Positions 43,034 to 54,967 of a stretch of DNA of 64,000 nucleotides are shown here, in pieces; the stretch's first letter is position 1; the number at the start of each line of letters is the position of its first letter. Both the position numbers and the translations under genes were made by a program. The notes beneath the pieces were generated by a model. That model was not told where the DNA came from and made no database searches. It was given only the letters and a program-made list of their open reading frames with translations. The stretch is from Macrolepiota albuminosa. Taxonomy: Eukaryota; Basidiomycota; Agaricomycetes; Agaricales; Agaricaceae. The stretch covers positions 62,001-126,000 of the forward strand of contig JAMWFC010000117.1 in assembly GCA_027475525.1 (NCBI GenBank), read 5' to 3'.

Positions 43034-45436
43034 GTGATGAGGATCATGGAGATGAAGCGCTTATCTTGGACTATAATCATTGGACTGAGCAAGTAACCCT
43101 TATATCACATACCCCTTTAGCCCATGAAATTTTGAACTCTTTGACGTTGCTTACTAGCAAAGCTTTATTCTACTTATACCTTACTGCGTCCAATATTACT
43201 GAAAATCTTTCAACAGACACTTATTTTGTTTCTACTCCTGATTCTAAAGAACCTTTGATATTTGGTTTCGCTAGAAACCAAAGTTCCATTTATAATACAT
43301 TTGCTAACAACAGTACCCCTAAGCACAAAGGGGTTCAGGTTAAAAAAAAGCACAAGCCAGTAGCGCTTAAAACAAAACCAGTAGCGAGCATCGTACTCAA
43401 GGAATTTTGCATCAAGAGAAAGATCATTGGCGACCCATTAGTGACCCTTTCGGAACTTAATCCAAATCCGCCACCCTTTGAACCTACAGGATGATTTATG
43501 GAGAAATGACAGACGCTATTCCTTAGCGCCCATGATACAGGCTTTCTATCAATGGCAGAACTAGATGTATTAGTCGACATTATGCAAAAACAAAACAAAG
43601 CATTTGCTTGGGGGGATTCAGAATATGGTAAACTTAGAACTGACTTCTTTCCACTAGTGGTTATACTGACAATACTCCACGTACCGTAGACCAAGCATAA
43701 CTGATCTATATCACCAGACATTGAAGCCAAAGTTTGCCAAATTATTTGTTCCAAGATAGCGGCAGGAGTTTACAAGCCTTCTAATTCAGCCTATAGATCA
43801 AGATGGTTTTGTGTACTAAAGAAAAATGGAAAGCTACGTATAGTTCATAGTTTGGAACCGCTAAACAAAGTCATGATTCATCATTCAGGGGTACTGCCCT
43901 TCCCTGATCATGTCGCTGAATATTTCACAGGATAAATATGTGGCGCTACCCTGGACTTGTATGTTGACTACAACGAGTGCTTAATTCACCCTTCCTCTCG
44001 CAACTTGATGACATTCCAAACACCATTCAGGGCGCTACAACTAGTTACACTTTCCATGGGATAGACAAAATTAGTACCCATATTCCACAATGACATTACG
44101 TTTATTCTACAGCCTGAGATACCTCACCATGTGCTTAGTTTTATCGACAACGTAAGTGTTAAGGGCCCAAAATATTGGCGCCTTGTAAATGGCAAGCCCA
44201 AAGTGCATCCAGAAAATCTCAATATCCACATGGTGCTATGGAACTTCTTCCAACTGGCTAACCAAGTGCTCCAGCACATGAAGTATTGTGGCAGAACATT
44301 CTCAAAACACAAGCTGGTTCTTTATGTGCTGCAATTTAAAATTTTAGGGCACGTTTGCACGCCAGAAGGCAGGATCCCTGAGAAGAGCTGATTAGCGCTT
44401 CTGGAGAAGTGGGGAGTCTGTCATAACCTCTTGAAAGTTCGCACGTTTCTAGGCATAGTAGGCATTCTGTGCATGTTTATACACCATTTTTCACATTGAG
44501 CACACACTTTTAATCGCTTAACTTGTTCTGGGGTCCCCTTCAAATTTGGACCTGACCAAATTAACGCCTAAAAGGATTTAGTAAAGGTGCTGCAGGAAGC
44601 AAAGCTGCTGGTTCCCATTGACTATACTACTTCTGATCCCATTATACTTGCCGTTGACACCTCCTACATTGTGGTTGGCTTCTTTTTATGTCAGTGTGAT
44701 GGTGCAAATCAAAAAATCAGACGCTACAATTGCTTCAGATTGATTACTCTTAATGACAGAAAATCGTGTTACAGTCAGCCCAAGCTAGAGTTATATGGCT
44801 TGTTTCAAGCATTTCAGGAGCTACAAATGTATCTCATTGGTGTTCAGAATCTGATTGTTGAAGTCGATGCACGCTACATCAAAGGAATGCTCCAGAATCC
44901 AGACATTCAACCTTTGGCTAGTATGAATTGCTAGATAGTAGCGATACTAATGTTTTACTTTGAGCTCATTTACATCAAAAGTGTGTTTCATGGACCTGAT
45001 GGACTATCTAGATGACCTAGGCAGCCAGAAGACGAGGCACTAGACGAAAGCAACAATGACGTATTTGACAACTGAATTGACCAGCTGCACAGTTTTGTAC
45101 ATATTATTCAATTACCCATTTCAGCCCTTTGCAAAGATTGACCAATCTCAACATGGCTACACCCTATCATCCTGTATCAACCTAAACTGTATCAGGCTCC
45201 ATCAATTTTTTACACAGCCAGTATCTATAATGTCGCTAAGCCATTTAACGATTTAAAGATAGTCAAGGAACCCAGACTCTTACGGGAAGATAGTCACAAT
45301 CTACTATATTCAGTGGTACCTCGTAGCACCAAAGCTAAGTCAGAAGACCAATGAGTTGATCAGGTTAGGAAGTGGCTATAGGATTTGTGCCGACCATCAG
45401 ACCTTACAAATATGGAATATGCCACCTTCATCCAAT
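43000..45436 (+). pseudogene. pol: Element F pol part 1: RT-RNase H-start of IN
   Basis: Aligns through its length with element A 1661-4166. RT FCVLKKNGKLRIVHSLEPLN, FIDNVSVKGP (second catalytic Asp changed to Asn), RNase H LAVDTSYIVVGFFL and VEVDARYIKGMLQNPDIQP. Many stops, mostly at former CGA or TGG codons. Ends TFIQYA at the solo LTR. Confidence 0.9.
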
Positions 45437-45440
45437 ACGC

Positions 45441-46368
45441 TGATAGGACCCCATACAGGATCAGTGCATCAACGGCAGGCTACAGCAATACAGCACAGGC
45501 TCAGGATACCTTAGCGTGCATTAACTAATCAATTTTGGCAATATTTGACAGCCACGCATGGCAAGAAGCAGATCCAATCAGTGATAGCGCTGACGGCAGA
45601 CAGAATGACAACTGACAGATGGCATCAGTCACTGACATAGCACTTAGGGAGAAGCCTGATGATCTATCAAAAACTGACAGACAGCTTAGCGTTTGACCTT
45701 GGTGTCTGACACCGCTTAGTGCCTCGATCTGGCGCCTGACATTGCTAAGCCTTTTGGACAGACAGAAGGGTGATGGATTGATGGTTTAGCATTGCGATCT
45801 GCTGCCTGGCGTCGCTAAGAGTCTTAAATGGACGGTAGGAATCTGAAACCATTGGAGCTACCCCTATGAAATTTTCTAGTTTACTGCACTTTGGCAATGG
45901 TTGGTCACTGGCAATGGTGAACTCCTTGTAGTATATAAAGTACTTACCGACTTGTACATACCCATCGAACGATAGAACAAAGTTTCCCCTTACTTTAGTC
46001 TCCCTTACGCTCAGGACCTCATTTACAGTCAGCAACGTCGAACTCGTTGGCAGTTGCAGACTATCGCTAGCCTTCGACCTATTCGTGCCTTGCAGCTACG
46101 GCAGGCATTTACGACGCTTAGACTTCGCTAAGCTTACTGTGTTCTTGCCACTGACATTGCCGTGTGCACTTACCGCTCCCTTCATAGGTGCTTTACCTTA
46201 GCGCTTTACACTTGCCGACCCCCTTACTGACTATACCTCATTTTCACAGGCGCGTTCTTTGGGACCTGCCCGGGACTCCTCACATCACTTATAGCATGCC
46301 CAATGCAAGCTTTTGGTCTGGTAACACTATAGTTATATTTGTTACTGACCAAACTTTGGGTGTCATCA
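45441..46368 (+). repeat. Solo LTR of family G2
   Basis: 928 bp, TGATAGGACCCCATACAGG ... GGGTGTCATCA, perfect TSD ACGC (45437-45440 and 46369-46372). TATA-like GTATATAAAGTAC near 45929. Interrupts element F integrase at the start of its zinc-finger domain. Confidence 0.94.
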
Positions 46369-47048
46369 ACGCGACGACATTCTTTATAGTTGAAAATCAA
46401 CTTTGGCAATAAAATAGGGCTGGCACTCACAAATTAGTATTAGTAATTAAGCTGGACAGTCAAATCAGAATTCTATGCGCTATGCACGACGACTTGGGGC
46501 ACTGGGGACTCTACACGATGTGGGCAAATCTATTGGAACATTTTTGGTGGCCTCAAGTTAGCACCAATATTGCATGGTATATTCGCACTTGTCATCTTTG
46601 CCAAATTCAGCAGATGTGCCAGGTTCTTATTCCTCCAACAGTAGCGACTCCAGCACCATTGTTTGGAAAAATATATATCAACACTATGCACATGCCCAAG
46701 TCAGGGCGCTACAAGTACATCATCCAGAGAAGGTGTTCCTTGGTACATTGGCCAAAATTCTGTATGCTTTAGCAAGAAAATACAGACACTATAGCTAAGT
46801 GGCTCTTTGAAGATGTTATTTGCTGATGGGGAGCCCTTCACAAGATTTTTACAGACAATGGAGTGCTTACCTATCTCACAAAGAAATACAACATACAACA
46901 CATTCAAGTCTCAGGATACAACAAACACGCTAATGGTATCGTAGAAAGGCCGCATTTCGACATTCAACAGGCACTATTCAAGACAGTAGACAATGACAAA
47001 AGTTGCTGGAGCAAAGCGACTTATTTGGTCTTTTGGTCTGAACAGATT
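46369..47048 (+). pseudogene. Element F pol part 2: integrase
   Basis: FFIVENQLWQ, HDDLGHWGLYTMWANLLEHF, CHLCQIQQMCQVLIPP, INTMHMP (Asp to Asn), ANGIVERPHFDIQQ. Ends VFWSEQI at the Copia-II insertion; the last 5 bp, AGATT, are the TSD. Confidence 0.9.
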
Positions 47049-47320
47049 TGTTGAAATTGCCTGTTGCATGCATTCCATTATGATCATCATTCTATCCCAA
47101 GTTCATTCTATCACATGTATCCACATGTGATTATTCTTTATTCACATGTATATAGTTTTCCAGTAGTATATAAACTGTAGATAGATCATCTGAAGTCCTC
47201 ACTCTTTCTGACTTTGGACTTCAGGTTAGTAATACTTTACTTGCTCAATACACTCTTTCTGACTTTGGACTTCAGCTTTAGTGACAGTTTCTGTCCCCTG
47301 TGCTTTGCCTGTCTTTAACA
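47049..47320 (+). repeat. Copia-II 5' LTR
   Basis: 272 bp, TGTTGAAATTGCCTGTTGC ... GTCTTTAACA. Contains one and a half units of the ATCACATGTG repeat, TATA-like AGTATATAAACTG near 47166, and two copies of CTCTTTCTGACTTTGGACTT. Confidence 0.95.
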
Positions 47321-47334
47321 GGTTATGGGCCCCA
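47321..47334 (+). promoter_or_regulatory. Copia-II primer binding site, half-tRNA type
   Basis: GGTTATGGGCCCCAGC begins directly after the LTR. Its first 12 nt are complementary to the anticodon arm of eukaryotic initiator tRNA-Met (GGGCCCATAACC), not to a tRNA 3' end. Drosophila copia and yeast Ty5 prime from a cleaved half of this tRNA in the same way. Confidence 0.7.
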
Positions 47335-47712
47335 GCCTCTAAAGCTACAGTTCGAAGTTTTTGTCATTTTATTGCTCTGTGTCTGTGCTATAGTCCTTAT
47401 AGTGGTTGCAGCTCCCTCTATATACATAGACTCTGAACTATTGGGTGGTGACCCTTAAGTGGGGCTGCTTTATCTTGCCAGTGAAGCCTGACACGCCTAA
47501 CTGGGAGGTGTTACAATTGCAGAGTCTGCAGTTACTTAGTTACACTTACTATACCTCACCTTCCTGCTGCACCACTCCTGAGAACCTTACAGGAACCCTG
47601 CCAGTTTTATTAACTGGATTTGTGGCTGAATTCCTTTTGGCACACTAGACCTTAGCACTCTATTGCTTTTTCAGCATTTCCTGACACTACACTCCACACC
47701 AACTCTTTCACC
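47335..47712. other. Copia-II leader
   Basis: About 380 bp untranslated leader between PBS and gag ATG at 47713. Short ORF at 47445-47648 has no known features. Confidence 0.6.
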
Positions 47713-50700
47713 ATGCCTACTTCTATACCAGCCTTCAACAAACTCAATTCCCACAACTATAACTCTTGGGTTGGGGAAATGGAGGCCTATCTTCGCTCTC
47801 AGAATGCCTGGATGCCTATTTCCATGCCTTCTTTGGCTCCTGAACTCTCTGACAAACCTACACCAGAAGAGAAGAGGGAATACAGAGAATGGCAAAAGGA
47901 GGCTAATGTTGCATCTGGTCTGATTTACTTGATGGTGGAGGATGATCAAAGAATCCATCTCAATGATCACAAAGATCAACCAGACAAGATGTGGGATGCA
48001 CTCAAGCAAATACACATGCAGCAGCGCCCAGGCACTCGCTTTAATGCCTATGATGACTTGTTTTCCATCAGAAAAAGGAGAGGATGAGAATCTGCAGACT
48101 CTTATCAATAGAGTTGAGACTGCAATGAAGAGAATCCAGGATTTACACCCTAAAGACTTTGATATTGCTAAACTAGACAATGAATTGTCATCCATGGCAT
48201 TAATCAGGGCGCTTCCTGAGGATTTCTCAGCATTTGTATCAACTCTTCTTCTTAAAGATGACTTGGACAAGGCCAAGATTCACCAGGCCTTTGTCACAGA
48301 GGAAACACAACGTCGTCGTCGTGCTGATGAGTCTGCTGCAGCTGCAATTGCTATGAATGTTGCATTGGCCAAAGCTTCTTGTGATTTTTGCAGTTTGCAA
48401 GGTCATACACAGGCTAATTGCTTCAAATACAAGGCAGCCCAGCAACAAGCCAAGCAGCAGACTAAATCTCACAAAGGAAAAGGCAAAAAGCGTCAGGAGC
48501 ATGCTAATACAGCCTCCAATGATGACAAGTCAAAGAAGGATGATGCAGAATTTGCTGGAAATGCAAGTACTCATTTATTGGATTGTTCAGATCCATTACT
48601 TCCCATTCAGCCTGAAGCTGACTTTGATTGGATTGTAGACTCAGGAGCCACTTGCCACATGACTCCACATCGAAATTGGGTCCACAATTACAAGCCCTAT
48701 CATACCCCAATCAGGTTAGCTGACAACAACATTATTTATTCAGCTGGAATTGGAACTGTTATATTCCATCCAGTTGTAAATGGGAAGAAGGTCCAATCCT
48801 TAGAGTTCCACAGAGTCTTGCATGTTCCACAACTCCAAAATAATCTCTTATCTTGTATATATTTGACCAGAAACAAAGGCTATAACATTCACATTGATAA
48901 AAAGGCCATGCATTTCTGGTTGAATGGAAAAGAGTTATTTAGTGCTACAATCAAATCCAACAACTCTGCTCATTTGGATGGTTGTACAGCACTAGTTTCA
49001 GAGTCTGCTCATCTTACCAGCACATTGCCACTTGATTTGAACCTATGGCATCGCAGATTTGCTCATCATAACTATGCAGATGTCAAAAGGATGATCAATA
49101 ACAAGTTGGTAGTTGGTTTGAACTTGAATTCTGCTGCAAAGCCTGATTCCATCTGTGAACCTTGTTTGGCTGGCAAAATGCATTCCAATCCTTTTCCTTC
49201 TTCTAGTAGCAGTGCATCAAAGCCATTAGAATTAATCCATACTGATGTGCATGGCCCTCTTCCAGTTGCTGCAATTGGAGGCTATCACTATTGGATTACA
49301 TTCATTGATGATTGCACCAGCTTCAAAGCTGCCATGCCTATGAAGAAGAAAAGTGATGCATTCAATGCCTTCAAGACATTCAAAGCTTATGCTGAGAATG
49401 CTCTAGATGCCAAAATCAAAGCTATGCAAGATGACAAGGGTGGAGAGTACATGTCAAAGGAGTTTATTGCATACACTGATGCTTGTGGAATTGTGAGGAG
49501 GCATACAACTCAAAATAGGCCTCAGCAGAATGGTGTTGCTGAAAGAGCAAACAGAACTCTGTCAGAAGACATCACTGCCATGCTCAATGAGTCAGGCTTA
49601 CCAGCCTCATTCTGGGCACACTGTCTATATGCTCAGATTCACATTCTGAATCGCATTCCAACAGCATCACAGTCAGCTACTCCTTATGAGAGGTGGCACA
49701 AGCACAAACCAGATGTTTCTCATCTCAGAGTTTGGGGATGTAGAGCATATGTTTACATACAAAGGGATATGCGCAAATCTCTGCAGTCTCACATGGAAAA
49801 ATGCATCTTCATTGGATATCCACCTGGTTATAAAGGATGGTTGTTTTACAATCCTGAAACCAAGAAGACTGTAATTTCTGAGAGAGCAGAGTTTGATGAG
49901 CGCTTCTTCCCTGGTTTGCGCTTAACTAGGCCAGTGATACCTTCTACACCTCCTCTACCACCTGTGGATCTCAATATCCCAGTGTTATCTGCCCTTGAAA
50001 ATGAGGGGAGTGAACCATTGCTTTTCCAAGTGCCAGTAACACCTCCTACACCTCCACTACCTCCACCACCTCCATTACGCCCTATAACACCTCCACCAGC
50101 TCCAAGACCACTTGATCATGAATTAGGCCCTCAGCCAGCTGCCCCAGCACTCAGACCACATCCAAATTGACTCAGACACCATTCAGCACAACCACCTGCA
50201 CAACCACCTGCTCCTCCATCACCTCCACTTGCTTTAAGACGCTCTAAGCGCAATGTACAGCCTCCCAGAGACTGGTGGGTGGTGCAACATCAAGAACCTG
50301 TTGTCCAAGACAGTTCTGATGAAGAGGAGCAAGTGCAAGGTGAATTGGAATTGGGGTCTGATCTTGAACAAGAAGAACCAGAGCCAGAACCACTTGATCC
50401 TGGTTTTGAAGATGTTCAGTTTGCTGGAATGGCTAGCTCTTCAGATCCTAGAACATTCAAACAAGCTATGAAATCTGAGGATGCTGACAAGTGGTATCAG
50501 GCAGCAGTTGATGAATATGTTTCATTGGTTGCTAATGGAACTTGGGAGGAGTGTGACTTGCCTGAAGGCAAGAAAGCTATTGGCAGTGGATGGGTATTTC
50601 GCATTAAGCGCAATGCAAATGGCTCAATTGAGAGGTTTAAAGCTAGACTTGTTGCAAAGGGTTATGCACAACGCCCTGGCATTGACTACAATGAAGTTTT

Positions 50701-51994
50701 TGCACCAACATTTCGTCCTGCCTCTCTGCGCCTTATTCTTGCTATTGCTGGCATTGAAGACATGGAATTGCGCTCTGTGGATGTCACTTCTGCTTTTCCC
50801 AATGGTGATTTAGAGGAGGATATCTATATGCTTCAACCAGAAGGGTTTCAGAATGGAAAAAGGGTGCTCAAGCTTAAAAAGTCACTTTATGGCTTAAAGC
50901 AAGCAGGCAGACAGTGGAACAAGAAGCTACATGCAACACTATCATCAATGGGCTTTAAAAGACTTGAATCTGACCGCTCTATCTATCTTTATGTCAGAGG
51001 AGAAGTCAAGATCATTGTACCCATTTATATTGATGACATTACACTTGCTTCAAAGTCCACTGCTGCAATTGACACTGCTGTCAAAGACCTGCAAAAGCAC
51101 TTCAAAATCCGTGATTTGGGCCCTTCTCACTTCCTCCTGGGTGTTCAGATACATAGAGACCGCTCCAAGCGCTCAATTTCACTCTCACAACATCAATACA
51201 TTGTTGACATGTTGGAGCGCTATAAAATGAGTGATTGCAACCCTGTATCCACCCCAATGTCATCTGGTCTCAAGCTATCCAAAGCTATGGCACCTCAAAG
51301 TGAAGCAGAAGTAGAGGAAATGCAGAATGTACCCTATCTGAATGCAGTTGGTTCATTGCAGTATTTGGCTACTATGACAAGACCAGATATTGCATATGCA
51401 GTGTCATGCTTGGGACGCTTTAATTCTTCTCCAGGACCTAAGCATTGGGCAGCTGTTAAGCACTTACTGCGCTATTGCAAAGGCACCATGGACTACAAGC
51501 TTCACTACAATGCTGACACTGGCATCCAACCTTTTACTACATTTTGTGATTCTTCACATGGAGATTGCCCTGATACTGGACGCTCTACTGGTGGATATTT
51601 GACTACAATTGGTGGTGGAGCCATTGGATGGAGCAGCAAGCTTCAATCAGTTGTTACATTGTCCACAACTGAAGCAGAATACATTGCTGCTGTAGAAGCT
51701 GGCAAAGAGATCTTCTGGATGCGAAATATTCTGCATGAAATGGGATATTCTGCTACTGCTCCATCTCCCATGCTGATTGACAATCAATCTGCCATCAATG
51801 TGACTAAAAATCCAGAGCATCATGGAAGAATGAAGCATCTTGATCTTTGTTTTTACTGGCTTAGAGAAGCAGTTGAACAACATAAACTTGTGCCTTATCA
51901 CATTCCTGGAACAGAACAAGTTGCAGATCTTCTTACAAAACCACTTCCTTTGCCTAAAGTGCAATTTTGCAGACAAGGAATGGGAATTTATTAA
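47713..51994 (+). pseudogene. Copia-II gag-pol polyprotein
   Basis: ATG 47713 (MPTSIPAFNKLNSHNYNSWV), Gag, a one-base frameshift in an A-run near 48075 (SIRK/GEDENLQ), zinc knuckle CDFCSLQGHTQANC (CX2CX4HX4C), protease IVDSGATCHM, integrase zinc finger HRRFAHHNYADV ... CEPCLAG, core HTDVHGPL, DDKGGEYM, NGVAERANRT (D, D, E), a Pro-rich linker with one TGA at 50168-50170, then RT (KARLVAKGYAQRPGIDY, VDVTSAFPNGDL, catalytic YIDDITLAS) and RNase H (STTEAEYIAAVEAG, DNQSAINVTKN, MKHLDLCFYWLRE), stop at 51992-51994. All catalytic residues I can check are present. One frameshift plus one stop make this copy inactive unless the frameshift is a sequencing error in a homopolymer. Confidence 0.92.
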
Positions 51995-52019
51995 TTATTC
52001 AAACTTGGAGATACACTAG

Positions 52020-52031
52020 ATCAGGGGGGAC
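52020..52031 (+). promoter_or_regulatory. Copia-II polypurine tract
   Basis: ATCAGGGGGGAC immediately upstream of the 3' LTR. Confidence 0.8.
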
Positions 52032-52334
52032 TGTTGAAATTGCCTGTTGCATGCATTCCATTATGATCATCATTCTATCCCAAGTTCATTCTATCACATG
52101 TATTCCCCATGTGATTATATTCTATCACATGTATCCACATGTGATTATTCTTTATTCACATGTATATAGTTTTCCAGTAGTATATAAACTGTAGATAGAT
52201 CATCTGAAGTCCTCACTCTTTCTGACTTTGGACTTCAGGTTAGTAATACTTTACTTGCTCAATACACTCTTTCTGACTTTGGACTTCAGCTTTAGTGACA
52301 GTTTCTGTCCCCTGTGCTTTGCCTGTCTTTAACA
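52032..52334 (+). repeat. Copia-II 3' LTR
   Basis: 303 bp, same ends as the 5' LTR. The extra 31 bp is one more CATGTGATTATATTCTATCA unit. Confidence 0.95.
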
Positions 52335-52916
52335 AGATTACCATATAAAAGAGAATGGGCTGTTCTCCTTACTATGCTGTGACTGGCACCCATCCCCTGC
52401 TCCCATTGGACATTGTGGAAGCGACATATCTACAACCCCTGCTGAACTCAATACTGTCTTCTACCAATATGATTGCTAGGCGTGCTATAGACCTACAACA
52501 ACACATGGAGGATCTCAAGCGCTTACACAAGGAAGCCAGGCAACAAGGCTGCACTACGATTTGAAAGCAAGCATAGCGCTACGATCCGGGATTACAACTT
52601 TACAACTGGCCCCCTAGTACTAATGCACAACTTGAAAATCGAAGTAACCCATAACAAAAAGATGCAACCTCGGTACCTAGGACCCCTCATAGTAGTTTCC
52701 CACAATAGGAGAGGCACCTACATACTCTGCGAGTTGGACAGTTCAGTTTTGCATTGACCAGTAGCGGTGTTCCAATTTATTCCCTACTTAGCATGTGAAC
52801 ACATCTCATTACCTTTGTTGGCACTGGACATTGACATGGCCAAGCTTCAAGAACTTGAAGAGACTGAGTTGGTGAACGATGATGAGACCACTCCAGATGA
52901 CGATGAGGAGCAGTAA
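52335..52916 (+). pseudogene. Element F pol part 3: end of integrase
   Basis: Resumes with the TSD AGATT, then MGCSPYYAVTGTHPLLPLDI, IARRAIDLQQHMEDLKRLH, MQPRYLGPLIVVS (GPY/F-like) and an acidic tail, TAA at 52914-52916. Confidence 0.9.
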
Positions 52917-53039
52917 ATAAATGCGAAAAATGAGGCGCTAGCTGTTAGCGCCCATTTGATTATGCTAAAAGAATAGAATTAAATAAGCTCAGAACAAGTA
53001 CAAAAGGAACTAACAACTAATCAAGCTACCCTACTGAAG

Positions 53040-53713
53040 AGGACCGTCAACATGGACCTTTGACTTGATCCTTAGGTTGCCTGTGGGCGGGAGGAGCATC
53101 TAGAGGTGGCGCATTAGAGGATGGTACAGGAGGTACAGGAACGCTAGGAGGAGGCACAGGAGGAGCGCCTGGGCAAGGAGCATGAGGAGTGCCTGGAGGG
53201 GCAGCAGAGGGGTTGGGGATGAGCACCACCTGTCCTCATCCAGGTGAGACTCAAATGACATAAAAGGAAAGGCCGTGCATTTGAATATGGCTCTACAAGC
53301 ATTGAGATTAACAAGAGGGAGAAGGGGGAGCCAGGAGAGGCTCTTAGAAACAGCATGGAATTAACAATCTCAGGTCAGGAAGAAATAAGAACTAACCAAG
53401 CTTCCTGTTTTGTGGAGTAGGCTGGCCAGACTAGAAGCGGTACCCATAACAGGTGCTTACACAATGCATGAGCATTACTCATGACCTGCACTAAGAGGAG
53501 GCATACAGTGACCAAGAATGGGTCTAAGGCGATCATCCACTCCTCGAATGCAGCTAGCAGGATTTGGTACCTGCGCACCAGGGTCATGATATTGCTGTTT
53601 TTGTGCAGAAAGCCACCAGTAGGCATTAACGCAAGAAACTGCTTTAGACAATCTAGGATCACAGGACGGTAAAGATGTGCAGGCTCATCAAGAAGGAGGG
53701 GAGATTCTGACAT
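53040..53713 (-). pseudogene. Antisense ORF 2 of element F (decayed)
   Basis: ATG 53713 (MSESPLLLDEPAHLYRPVIL), VRRYQILLAA, then a Pro-rich second exon near 53230-53047 (PSAAPPGTPHAPCPGAPPVP). Homologous to 5669-6412. Confidence 0.55.
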
Positions 53714-54158
53714 GATGTGATATTGACCAGTTTACCAGTGCCAGAACCCATAAAATACCTCAAGCTACTTGCAGGGTTGCAGAGATTTGGGAATTCTTAC
53801 ATGTGCAAAACAATCACGAGGGAGGGGCGACAACAGCAATGCGATTCATATATCTATGACACAGGAAATCAAATATCTAAAATCTGTCAGTCCGGTGGCG
53901 CCACAGAAAAGAAGAAGTTGCCTTACATAAACAACATGGGAGGCGGAAGCAAGTCAAGGACAGGCAAAAGGAAAGGCCTGGGAGGCCTCCATCCTTCAGC
54001 AGGACCATGAAAAAGCTGACTACCGGTAGATGAGCAGGGAGCCTAGCAAGGTGATGTGTTAGAAGGGAGAAACAAGGTAACAAGGTGACAAACCAAATAG
54101 TGGGTCTCCTCCAGCAACAGCTCCAGTCACTCTTTTATCTCCTTGGTCAAGATTTGCT

Positions 54159-54464
54159 TTATTTGGCAGCTATTAGAAGAGAAGGAGGACAAAAAAAGCA
54201 ATAGCGCATCTGGAAAATCTGACTCCAATTCTTCAACATACCAAAACAGGTCAAAGGCATGTCGTCATTCCAAATTTCACAAGCTGCATGCAGTAGCTGA
54301 CAGCGATGGTCTAACTCAACAACTTTGTTGTGCAGTCCCAGCATGCCAACAGCCAGGTAGTGGTGGAAAAAGGAGGTAGTACATTCCAGAAAGGTGGAAG
54401 AATCAATCATGACATGAGCACAATCACAGCAGGGAGACCACATAAGGCCGGTTGGGCTTTCCAT
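54159..54464 (-). pseudogene. Antisense ORF 3 of element F (decayed)
   Basis: ATG 54464 (MESPTGLMWSPCCDCAHVMI), same layout as 6990-7241. The donor GTGCGC of element A reads ATGCGC here, so it could not splice at that site. Confidence 0.5.
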
Positions 54465-54967
54465 CGTGAAGACTGATGAGGTTCAGTTGAGGCATGGGCA
54501 ATTTATAGAACTTGGGCAGCGTTTCAACTAGCGACAGCATGGGAGGACGATGAGGACATGAACCAATAGGAGGTTCTTGACTCATTTTTAGATTGTGCAA
54601 AGAGGAAGTTAACCTTTGAGATCTGGTGCTTATTATACCCACCATCACCAAATAACCACAAGCAATCAGTGGCACTCTATTTCTTACACATTAAACTTCT
54701 TGCATGAATCAACTTATTTTTCTACAGACAATATCTATTTCTTTCTAGACTGGCGCGATATTGGCTATTGGGTCATGCTGGCAAAGGGGTTTTCTATGCT
54801 ATGATGATTTATTGAGCATTTTCTCTTTTTCTTACTTTGTATTTGATTGCTTACAAACTGATGATTTTGGAATAAAGGGGGGGAGCGTTTATTTTAGTAT
54901 GGTTACAACAGGCTACGGATCAAAATTGACTAAGTCTGCAAAAGTTTGAAGCGCTATGAGCTGGCAA
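54465..54967. other. Gap before ORF-Z of element F
   Basis: 500 bp without a gene. Holds the fourth copy of the conserved motif. Confidence 0.55.
54785..54830 (+). promoter_or_regulatory. Conserved non-coding motif (element F copy)
   Basis: AAGGGGTTTTCTATGCT, ATGATGATTTATTGAGCATT, TTCTCTTTTT. Two differences from the core, one at the CpG. Confidence 0.55.

Larger units (their letters stand above)
47049..52334 (+). mobile_element. Copia-II: near-intact Ty1/Copia retrotransposon
   Basis: 5,286 bp with LTRs 47049-47320 and 52032-52334 and perfect 5-bp TSD AGATT (47044-47048 and 52335-52339). Apart from one frameshift and one nonsense codon the coding region is open from gag to the end of RNase H. 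The two LTRs differ by about one 30-bp repeat unit and very few other changes that I can see, so this is one of the youngest insertions here. Confidence 0.95.
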
